Below, in pieces: positions 1 through 4,483 of a DNA stretch of 6,467 bases. The notes under the pieces are model-generated. The model made no database searches. It saw nothing but the letters and a program-made list of their open reading frames with translations, and was not told where the DNA came from. A program made the translations under genes and the position numbers. How positions within the stretch are numbered: position 1 is the first letter of the stretch; every line of letters begins with the position of its first letter. The DNA lies in assembly GCA_027022125.1 (NCBI GenBank), contig JALVZI010000572.1, positions 1 to 6,467 on the forward strand, in the 5' to 3' direction. This stretch comes from Anaerolineae bacterium. GTDB taxonomy: Bacteria > Chloroflexota > Anaerolineae > 4572-78.

Positions 1-631
1 CCAACAGCACCACGTCCATAATCATTTGAACATCGCGGTAAAAGACATTTGCTGCCGCAACGATAAACCCTACCCCAAACAGAAACACCAACTCAACAAA
101 AATCACAAATGGCAGCAACAGTGCCCACATGGTTAACGGAATATGGAATAAAAACATTATCGGGAGCAACATCACCAGCGCCAGCAGAAAATTCACCAAA
201 TTCGATAGCGCGCCGGAAATTACCAAAATCTCACGGGGAAAATACACCTTGTTAATCAAGTGAGCATTTCCAACAATCGCCCCCGTCGCCGCCATCACCG
301 AATTCGAGAAAAATTGCCACGGCAATAACCCTATTAAAACAAAAACCGGAAAATCGTTGACCGCCTGCCCACGCATCACCGTAAAGACAGCCGTGAACAC
401 AATCATCATCAGCAGCGGGTTCAACAACGACCACAGCACACCCAACACCGAGTTTTTATAGCGCACCTTTAAATCACGTATCACAAGGTTTTTCACGAGT
501 TCCCGAAATTCCCACAACTCGCGCGCCCGCAGCACCGCCTGACGCCCAAGATACGCCACCCGCTCTCGAAGACTCGATGCCTCGACCACACGGATTACTG
601 TTCGCGCCCCTGTTTTTTCGATTACGTACAC
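1..631 (-). CDS. ABC-2 type polysaccharide/polyol-phosphate export permease (TagG/Wzm-like), 3' end beyond the window
   Basis: This is the membrane subunit of an ABC exporter of the type that moves lipid-linked O-antigen, teichoic acid or other polysaccharide across the inner membrane. The reading frame is open from 631 to the window edge, giving 210 residues of a family that is usually about 260-280 long. A cytoplasmic amphipathic stretch reads ELVKNLVIRDLKVRYKNS (residues 44-61). The family-typical GVLWSLLNPLLMM opens the first membrane segment (about 62-85), followed by hydrophobic segments near 95-115, 137-165 and 169-194 and the conserved NVFYRDVQ at 195-202. I chose GTG at 631 because GGAGG (641-637) lies 5 nt upstream and an in-frame stop lies at 646-644; an in-frame GTG at 643 is the alternative. 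The partner ATPase is presumably further left. The gene has its own promoter and is separated from parB by a terminator. The permease family call is firm; the substrate is unknown. Confidence 0.88.
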   Translation of the reverse strand, partial: MYVIEKTGARTVIRVVEASSLRERVAYLGRQAVLRARELWEFRELVKNLVIRDLKVRYKNSVLGVLWSLLNPLLMMIVFTAVFTVMRGQAVNDFPVFVLIGLLPWQFFSNSVMAATGAIVGNAHLINKVYFPREILVISGALSNLVNFLLALVMLLPIMFLFHIPLTMWALLLPFVIFVELVFLFGVGFIVAAANVFYRDVQMIMDVVLL

Positions 632-636
632 CGAGA

Positions 637-641
637 CCTCC
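637..641 (-). promoter_or_regulatory. Ribosome binding site of the ABC permease
   Basis: GGAGG on the minus strand with a 5-nt spacer to GTG at 631. It decides between the two in-frame GTG codons (631 and 643), because it falls between them and can serve only the downstream one. Confidence 0.65.
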
Positions 642-667
642 ACTCATCTTCACCAGCCAAAAACAGT

Positions 668-696
668 ATTGTATCCAATCACCCAATTTGTGGCAA
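668..696 (-). promoter_or_regulatory. Sigma70-type promoter of the ABC permease gene
   Basis: On the minus strand there is a -35 box TTGCCA (696-691, 5 of 6 consensus bases), a 17-nt spacer and a -10 box TACAAT (673-668, 5 of 6). Transcription would start near 661 and give a leader of about 30 nt containing the GGAGG site. The -35 box directly abuts the T-tract of the parB terminator, so the permease appears to be transcriptionally isolated from the par operon. Confidence 0.6.
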
Positions 697-730
697 AAAA
701 ATTGCTTGGGAACCCGAGTTCCCAAGCAAT
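694..730 (-). terminator. Intrinsic terminator of the initiator-parA-parB operon
   Basis: A perfect 13-bp stem (701-713 pairing with 718-730) closes a 4-nt loop. On the minus strand it is followed by a run of seven T (700-694). It begins immediately after the parB stop codon at 731. The stem core, minus strand TTGGGAACTCGGGTTCC, recurs with one mismatch inside the parB coding sequence. Confidence 0.88.
709..725. repeat. Palindromic repeat copy 1 (TTGGGAACYCGGGTTCC), in the parB terminator
   Basis: This 17-bp core on the minus strand matches 1273-1257 at 16 of 17 positions. It forms the inner part of the terminator stem. Read in any suitable frame it encodes Gly-Thr-Arg-Val-Pro. It may be a dispersed palindromic element; only two copies are in view. 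Confidence 0.6.
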
Positions 731-1933
731 TTACTCACTGCTCGGCGACAGCAAATCATCCAGCAACTTGCGCATGGCAAACAACGCCCCTTCTACCACC
801 TCATCCCCCGCAAAACGCTCTGCAATTTGTTCCAGCGCCGCCTCATACGCTTCATCCCCCAACGAGACCAACTCGTACACTGTTTTTGCCGCCTGATATA
901 ATCGACGGCTCAATCGTTCTTCGACCCCCACCGTAGACACACGCTTTAACGTTTTTGGTTTCCGAGGTTCAGCAACCAAAGAAGCAACCGCTCGCCCCGA
1001 TAGCCTCTGGTCGATAATTTGCAACATCATCTCTCGCTGCTCATCTTCGGTTTTCAACTGCATCACCGGTCGCAATTGCTTTTCCGTAAGTTGCGCCGCT
1101 TCCGCCAAGTCCTGTAAATCGGCTGGCAAATTCAATAACCGCAGGTAGTTTCGCACCATTCGCCCGCCGATAGCGCGTCCCGCAAACGCCTTCACCTCTT
1201 TACCGACAGCCTCATCCAACTCGCGCTGGCTCGGCAATTTGATGGTTGTCTCGCCCGGAACCCGGGTTCCCAAATCTAATCGCAATCGGTCGCGAATTTG
1301 CCGAATCGCTCGTGCCCGAGCAATCGCCGACAAGTCCTGCCGAGCGGCATTCTCCGCCTGTTGTCGTCTGCGAATGAGTGTTTCATCATCCGGCAACGGC
1401 TCAATCACACATCGAATACGGCGAAACTCACCATGTCCCCGCAAGACTAATAATTGATGTGCCCAATAGCGCCGCTCCCCTTCTGCAACCTGATAAACTG
1501 CGACGCCGGGCTCATCATCACGAGTGACCGCATACACGTTGATGGGCTGGCGGAGTCCCACACTCAAAATCGAATCTGCCAGCGCATGTAATCCCCGGTC
1601 TTCGACGCCCTCTTCGCCCCCCGCAAACGAGCCATCTCCCCCTAAAATCATTCGTGCCAATCGATCGCCACTTTTAGCACGGGAAACTAATTGTTCGATT
1701 GCCTCTCGCGGCGATAATTTTCCGTCGTTAACCTGTGTCCTCAAATCGCCGGGTAGCACGAATCGCGGTTGGTTGGGGTCAGGAAAAATTTTGTCCAAAT
1801 CAACTTCGTAAACCGTCTTGTCTGTCGGCGCAAAGCCGAGGTCGGCAGTGCCCAGTCCCCGCACCAAATCATCTATATTTTCACCGGGGCTTGACTCGCC
1901 GAGGTTTTGCAGGTTAATTTTTCTACGTGCCAT
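731..1933 (-). CDS. parB: ParB-family partition protein (centromere-binding CTPase), long atypical form
   Basis: ParB proteins bind parS sites, load as CTP-dependent clamps and spread on DNA, and the ParA ATPase moves the complex. The 400 residues include DPNQPR (52-57), GLRQPI (126-131), the GERR box in EGERRYWA (151-158), the ENxxRQDL box as ENAARQDL (194-201), and a helix-turn-helix-like region (about 234-270, ending LRLLNLP). Chromosomal ParB is usually about 280-300 residues. The extra length here includes roughly 55 residues between DPNQPR and GLRQPI, where family members normally have only a short link. GTRVP at 222-226 is encoded by the palindromic repeat also found in the terminator. 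The start at 1933 overlaps the parA end by 11 nt and has GGGAG (1944-1940) 6 nt upstream, so the two are probably translationally coupled. The family is secure; whether it acts on a plasmid or a chromosome is not. Confidence 0.93.
   Translation of the reverse strand: MARRKINLQNLGESSPGENIDDLVRGLGTADLGFAPTDKTVYEVDLDKIFPDPNQPRFVLPGDLRTQVNDGKLSPREAIEQLVSRAKSGDRLARMILGGDGSFAGGEEGVEDRGLHALADSILSVGLRQPINVYAVTRDDEPGVAVYQVAEGERRYWAHQLLVLRGHGEFRRIRCVIEPLPDDETLIRRRQQAENAARQDLSAIARARAIRQIRDRLRLDLGTRVPGETTIKLPSQRELDEAVGKEVKAFAGRAIGGRMVRNYLRLLNLPADLQDLAEAAQLTEKQLRPVMQLKTEDEQREMMLQIIDQRLSGRAVASLVAEPRKPKTLKRVSTVGVEERLSRRLYQAAKTVYELVSLGDEAYEAALEQIAERFAGDEVVEGALFAMRKLLDDLLSPSSE
1257..1273. repeat. Palindromic repeat copy 2, inside parB
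   Basis: The minus strand reads TTGGGAACCCGGGTTCC. It contains a perfect 14-bp palindrome (1257-1270) and matches the parB terminator stem at 16 of 17 bases. It encodes the GTRVP pentapeptide in the link between the ParB N-terminal domain and the helix-turn-helix, a position that could tolerate an insertion. Confidence 0.6.
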
Positions 1934-2726
1934 ACATCGCTCCCGTTCGCACTAAAAATTCATCACATACCTGCCGATACACCGTCGCATACCGTTTGAA
2001 CTCCGGACCGCTACAAAAAACCGCCGGTGTCTGCATTTCTGCGGATTCGCGAATCCGCACGGAAGACGGCACTACCGTTTTGAATACTTGGTTTTTATAT
2101 ATCTTTCGCACAGCTTGTTCCGTGGTTTGGTCGTAAATGGTTTGGCGGTTGATATTGTTTATCAACATACCGATGATTTTCAATGTGGGATTGTACCATT
2201 TTTGCGCCGCCGAAACATACTTTATGGTATCCGCCAACGCAGTGCGACCGCCCGCACCCGGGTCAACCGGGATGAGCACCATATCAGCCGCAACGAGTGC
2301 ATTCATCGTCAACCGGTCAAGACTCGGCGGACAATCAATGAGCACCCAATCAAAAAAATCGCGAATTGTGACCCGTTTTTCCGAGGGTTTTTTCGTCAAA
2401 CTGCTGCGCAACCGAAGTTCTCCACCTTCAATTTGCACTTGCCCGTCTTTTATCATTTTCAAGTTGTGGTCAGCCGGAATCGCAAACAGGTTTTGATACT
2501 TGGTTCGCAAAATAGTATTATCGATAAACCCGTCTTCCATCAATACCTTCGAAAGTGGCACCGGTGCTGCCCCAACCCCCAGATAACTCAAACTGAGCGT
2601 TTGCTGGGGGTCTAAATCAATTGCCAACACCTTGTATCCCTGCTCAACGAGCGCTCCGGCTAAATTAAACGCCGTTGTACTCTTCGCCGAACCACCTTTT
2701 AAATTCGTTATACTCACTATTTTCAT
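1923..2726 (-). CDS. parA: ParA-family partition ATPase (deviant Walker A)
   Basis: ParA binds DNA non-specifically in its ATP form and is released by ParB-stimulated hydrolysis, which positions replicons in the cell. The 267-residue protein opens with MKIVSITNLKGGSAKSTTA. KGGSAKST at 10-17 is the deviant Walker A box with both the signature lysine K10 and K15. IDLDPQQT (36-43) is the A' motif, and WVLIDCPPS (127-135) is Walker B with D131. There is no N-terminal helix-turn-helix extension, so it resembles the short chromosomal or type Ib ParA rather than P1-type ParA and is unlikely to repress its own operon. The start ATG follows the initiator stop by 17 nt, and AGGA lies about 10 nt upstream. 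The order initiator-parA-parB is a common plasmid arrangement. MinD/Soj relatives share these motifs, but the parB neighbour fixes the call. Confidence 0.94.
   Translation of the reverse strand: MKIVSITNLKGGSAKSTTAFNLAGALVEQGYKVLAIDLDPQQTLSLSYLGVGAAPVPLSKVLMEDGFIDNTILRTKYQNLFAIPADHNLKMIKDGQVQIEGGELRLRSSLTKKPSEKRVTIRDFFDWVLIDCPPSLDRLTMNALVAADMVLIPVDPGAGGRTALADTIKYVSAAQKWYNPTLKIIGMLINNINRQTIYDQTTEQAVRKIYKNQVFKTVVPSSVRIRESAEMQTPAVFCSGPEFKRYATVYRQVCDEFLVRTGAMYGT
1940..1944 (-). promoter_or_regulatory. parB ribosome binding site inside the parA 3' end
   Basis: GGGAG on the minus strand stands 6 nt before the parB ATG at 1933. It lies within the last codons of parA, which supports the overlapping start and coupled translation. 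Confidence 0.6.
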
Positions 2727-2743
2727 CGTTACACAATCCTATT

Positions 2744-4156
2744 TCACAGGAATCGAACTTCTTTCGCCGAACCGACAACACTATTCAGAGCACGCAACAC
2801 AACACTATTCAACCGATTCTCGAGCCATTCTCGCGCCATTGTCGAACCGGTCTGTACAGTGTACACGCCATCTTCGGCATCAACCAATCGCGTTCCCTGC
2901 ATCACCGAGTTAAACATCGATTTCGTCATTTGCCCGCGCAACACATTCAACGTCTCCGACCAAACCGCCTCCGTAACCGGCACAGCAAACGGCGTACTAT
3001 CATTTTCCACATTCAGTTCGTTCAACAACGGTGATGCCACACCGTCACGGGTAGCCCGAAAACCCAAATCCACCCCTGCACTATCAGCCAATTGTCGCAA
3101 TGTTTTTACAAATACCGCCCCCCGATTCAGTGTTTCATCCATAGAGTACGCCAACAAAGCCTCTTCTACCGCCGCGACATACAAATCCATATGAGTTGGG
3201 AACAACGCTTTTGCCACTTTGTATAGCATCGCGCGCGAATGATAATCATCCAACAGTATTTCTGTAAACGTAACAACCGGTTCTAAAAGTTGATAATAAT
3301 TCCGTTTATTTTTTTTATGTTTTTTTAGTTGATTAATATATGATTCAAGTTTGTTAACGTTACGCGCGATTGAAGTCGATTTACCCCCACGTAAATCCAT
3401 TGATTCTGCGGTTACCGCCACCCCTGAACCCGTACCATTTTGTTTCACGCGGGTTTGTAAACCGGTATCATCTGGGTTTACCCCCGTGGTGGTGAACTCG
3501 GTTGCTTGGTGTTGACTTGGTGTGGGTAAATCCGGCTGATATTGGTTTATGGTGCTGCCCGAAAGTAATTTTTGCTCGCGTAAATCCGCCGAATTTTGGT
3601 TTACCTCAGGTTGGATGCGATATGTATCCAGTCCTAAATCACCCTGTTGCAATTGCAACTGCTCAACTTGATTCTTTAATTTTATCTCATCTTCGGGTGC
3701 GATAGGGTCTTCCATCAACACTTCCAGCAAAAATCCGACGCGGCGCGTCTTCCCGTTTTTTGTTTCGTAGGCATAGCGCAATCGTGGAATGAACAACGAC
3801 AAATATTCGGCATAATCGTCGACGGGGATAATGTGTCGCCACGGTTTGTCATCCGGAATAACTTCATGTTTCAACCAACTGGCAATTGTTTCTTCATGAA
3901 CTTGCAGAAACTCCGCCAGCATTTTCCAACTGATGGTAACACGCTTTGTTCCGTCTGCCCGGCGCGGTGAGTCGATGCACAGCCCACGCAGATATTGAAC
4001 CAAAGCCCAACGCCCCGCCCCCAGTCGTGGCAGCCATTTGTTGAGCGAATAATTCGTTACAGAAATGGCTCGCTCTGGTTGGACAATCGCCGACCGCGCA
4101 CTGAGATATACAGGACTGATTGAAACATCGTTTGTGTGTGACAATTTCCTTGACAT
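2744..4156 (-). CDS. Putative replication initiator: N-terminal helix-turn-helix, repeat-bearing linker, DnaA domain I-like C-terminus
   Basis: I do not recognise a named family. The 470 residues fall into clear parts. Residues about 35-150 form a conserved-looking basic region with a helix-turn-helix-like stretch (TISWKMLAEFLQVHEETIASWLKHE, here split: start 74, end 98). Residues about 160-265 are a low-complexity Gln/Asn/Thr/Gly linker with four copies of an octapeptide [VI][NT]xxxx[DG]L starting at 185, 203, 226 and 248. Residues 270-286 are strongly basic (KKHKKNKR). Residues about 290-365 are helical. Residues 398-470 resemble DnaA domain I and its linker: W..TLNVLRGQMTKSMF, then VYTVQTGSTMAREWLENRL, ending KEVRFL. 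There is no AAA+ domain. It heads the operon with parA and parB, so a replication-initiation role is likely by context; a transcription factor is the alternative. No good Shine-Dalgarno precedes ATG 4156, so translation may be weak or controlled. Confidence 0.72.
   Translation of the reverse strand: MSRKLSHTNDVSISPVYLSARSAIVQPERAISVTNYSLNKWLPRLGAGRWALVQYLRGLCIDSPRRADGTKRVTISWKMLAEFLQVHEETIASWLKHEVIPDDKPWRHIIPVDDYAEYLSLFIPRLRYAYETKNGKTRRVGFLLEVLMEDPIAPEDEIKLKNQVEQLQLQQGDLGLDTYRIQPEVNQNSADLREQKLLSGSTINQYQPDLPTPSQHQATEFTTTGVNPDDTGLQTRVKQNGTGSGVAVTAESMDLRGGKSTSIARNVNKLESYINQLKKHKKNKRNYYQLLEPVVTFTEILLDDYHSRAMLYKVAKALFPTHMDLYVAAVEEALLAYSMDETLNRGAVFVKTLRQLADSAGVDLGFRATRDGVASPLLNELNVENDSTPFAVPVTEAVWSETLNVLRGQMTKSMFNSVMQGTRLVDAEDGVYTVQTGSTMAREWLENRLNSVVLRALNSVVGSAKEVRFL
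3291..3350. other. AT-rich tract beside the linker repeats, candidate DNA unwinding element
   Basis: By direct count 10 of 60 bases are G or C, against roughly half in the flanking sequence. The plus strand carries two T-runs (about 8 and 7). It lies about 30-40 bp from the first linker repeat, an arrangement typical of plasmid origins. It also encodes the basic Lys/Asn-rich segment of the initiator, which partly explains the composition. Confidence 0.4.
3378..3397. repeat. Inverted half-site pair GATTTAC / GTAAATC
   Basis: GATTTAC at 3378-3384 and GTAAATC at 3391-3397 are exact inverted copies with a 6-nt spacer. The right copy is also the left arm of the first 25-bp linker repeat. Confidence 0.45.
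3391..3415. repeat. Initiator linker repeat U1 (GTAAATC-N11-CGGTTAC)
   Basis: This is the most degenerate of four 25-bp inverted repeats. The left arm is intact and the right arm matches GGTTTAC at 5 of 7 bases. It encodes VTAESMDL in the initiator. Confidence 0.45.
3457..3481. repeat. Initiator linker repeat U2 (GTAAACC-N11-GGTTTAC)
   Basis: The 7-bp arms are perfect inverted copies separated by exactly 11 nt. It encodes VNPDDTGL. It starts 66 bp from U1. Confidence 0.6.
3526..3550. repeat. Initiator linker repeat U3 (GTAAATC-N11-GGTTTAT)
   Basis: It has the same 7-11-7 geometry, with two mismatched pairs at the arm edges. It encodes INQYQPDL. It starts 69 bp from U2. Confidence 0.6.
3580..3604. 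repeat. Initiator linker repeat U4 (GTAAATC-N11-GGTTTAC)
   Basis: It has the same geometry, with near-perfect arms. It encodes VNQNSADL. It starts 54 bp from U3. A further half-site, CTAAATC at 3634-3640, lies exactly 54 bp beyond it and looks like a decayed fifth unit. Confidence 0.6.
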
Positions 4157-4179
4157 GATTTTGCCGTTTGTGTTATAGT
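4150..4179 (+). promoter_or_regulatory. Strong sigma70-type promoter of a rightward small RNA
   Basis: A perfect -35 TTGACA (4150-4155), an 18-nt spacer and -10 TATAGT (4174-4179, 5 of 6) with an extended TG at 4171-4172. The -35 box overlaps the first codons of the initiator gene on the opposite strand. Transcription would start near 4186, pointing away from the initiator. Confidence 0.6.
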
Positions 4180-4185
4180 AAGGGC

Positions 4186-4313
4186 AATTCAGCGAGGTAT
4201 GGCTTCCCTCCCTTTGTGTTGGGGCGATAATGCGCCGAAGTTGCCGTATTGATATTCAATTTTGTTGAACAACTTGCCAATGAGAGAGGCTCGTTGCCAC
4301 GAGTCTCTTTTTT
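4186..4313 (+). ncRNA. Predicted small RNA antisense to the initiator mRNA leader
   Basis: The transcript is predicted from a near-consensus promoter at 4150-4179 and an intrinsic terminator at 4283-4313, giving about 128 nt. No convincing protein is encoded. Besides the terminator hairpin, a stem can form between 4238-4243 and 4270-4275 with an inner 5-bp helix (4255-4259 with 4265-4269). The whole RNA is complementary to the leader of the initiator-par mRNA, whose promoter lies at 4386-4414. This matches the layout of antisense RNAs that control plasmid copy number, such as CopA of R1 or RNAI-type RNAs. The start is estimated as 6-7 nt after the -10 box. The alternative is an attenuated leader for the ATPase gene, but that gene has its own promoter downstream. 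Confidence 0.5.
4283..4313 (+). terminator. Intrinsic terminator of the predicted small RNA
   Basis: A 12-bp stem with two G-U pairs (4283-4294 with 4299-4310) closes a TGCC loop and runs into six T (4308-4313). The T-tract lies only on the plus-strand exit side, so it stops rightward transcripts and should let the leftward initiator mRNA pass. Confidence 0.7.
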
Positions 4314-4335
4314 AGACGGTGATTTTAAGTCTAAA
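4311..4335. repeat. Operator-like inverted repeat TTTAGAC-N11-GTCTAAA
   Basis: Perfect 7-bp arms (4311-4317 and 4329-4335) around an 11-nt spacer, the same 25-bp geometry as the initiator linker repeats. It lies between the operon promoter and the initiator gene and touches the small-RNA terminator. It could bind an autoregulator; which protein is unknown. Confidence 0.4.
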
Positions 4336-4385
4336 TCTGAGGTTCTTGATGAGAATAACACTTAAAATTTACCGTTGATGCGAAA

Positions 4386-4414
4386 ATTATAACAAGTTCT
4401 GGGTATAAAGTCAA
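4386..4414 (-). promoter_or_regulatory. Sigma70-type promoter of the initiator-parA-parB operon
   Basis: On the minus strand there is -35 TTGACT (4414-4409, 5 of 6), a 17-nt spacer and a perfect -10 TATAAT (4391-4386). The start would be near 4379, leaving an unusually long leader of about 220 nt before ATG 4156. The predicted antisense RNA is wholly within that leader. Confidence 0.65.
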
Positions 4415-4421
4415 GAGTTAC

Positions 4422-4450
4422 TTGTAATTTTGGCACTATGGTGTTATAAT
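4422..4450 (+). promoter_or_regulatory. Sigma70-type promoter of the AAA ATPase operon
   Basis: -35 TTGTAA (4422-4427, 4 of 6), a 17-nt spacer and a perfect -10 TATAAT (4445-4450) with an extended TG at 4442-4443. It is back-to-back with the initiator promoter; the two -35 boxes are 7 bp apart, so one bound protein could affect both. The start would be near 4457. Confidence 0.65.
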
Positions 4451-4471
4451 TAACTTCAAAATCACGATGTA

Positions 4472-4476
4472 GGGAG
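4472..4476 (+). promoter_or_regulatory. Ribosome binding site of the AAA ATPase
   Basis: GGGAG with a 7-nt spacer to ATG 4484. The tandem codons TTG 4478 and ATG 4481 are in frame but sit too close to it (1 and 4 nt), so 4484 is preferred. Confidence 0.6.
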
Positions 4477-4483
4477 ATTGATG

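Noticed and set aside
474..725. 83-codon minus-strand frame overlapping the permease start and terminator
   Set aside because: It is out of frame with the well-supported permease sequence, and its start lies inside the terminator palindrome.
577..936. 119-codon plus-strand proline-rich frame
   Set aside because: It is a shadow of parB and the permease on the opposite strand; proline-rich shadows are typical of C-rich antisense sequence.
3378..3640. CRISPR array
   Set aside because: The repeats are degenerate inverted dyads with 54-69 bp periods inside a coding sequence, not identical direct repeats with unrelated spacers.
4199..4252. 17-codon plus-strand reading frame inside the predicted small RNA (starts MASLPL)
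   Set aside because: The only GAGG-like site is 1 nt from the ATG, too close to work, and so short a frame is easily found by chance.
4157..4480. Chromosomal oriC of the DnaA-box type in the divergent intergenic region
   Set aside because: No TTATCCACA-like boxes are visible, and no dnaA or dnaN gene is nearby. The strand composition shift here (C-rich left, G-rich right on the plus strand) is what divergent genes with G-rich coding strands would give anyway.
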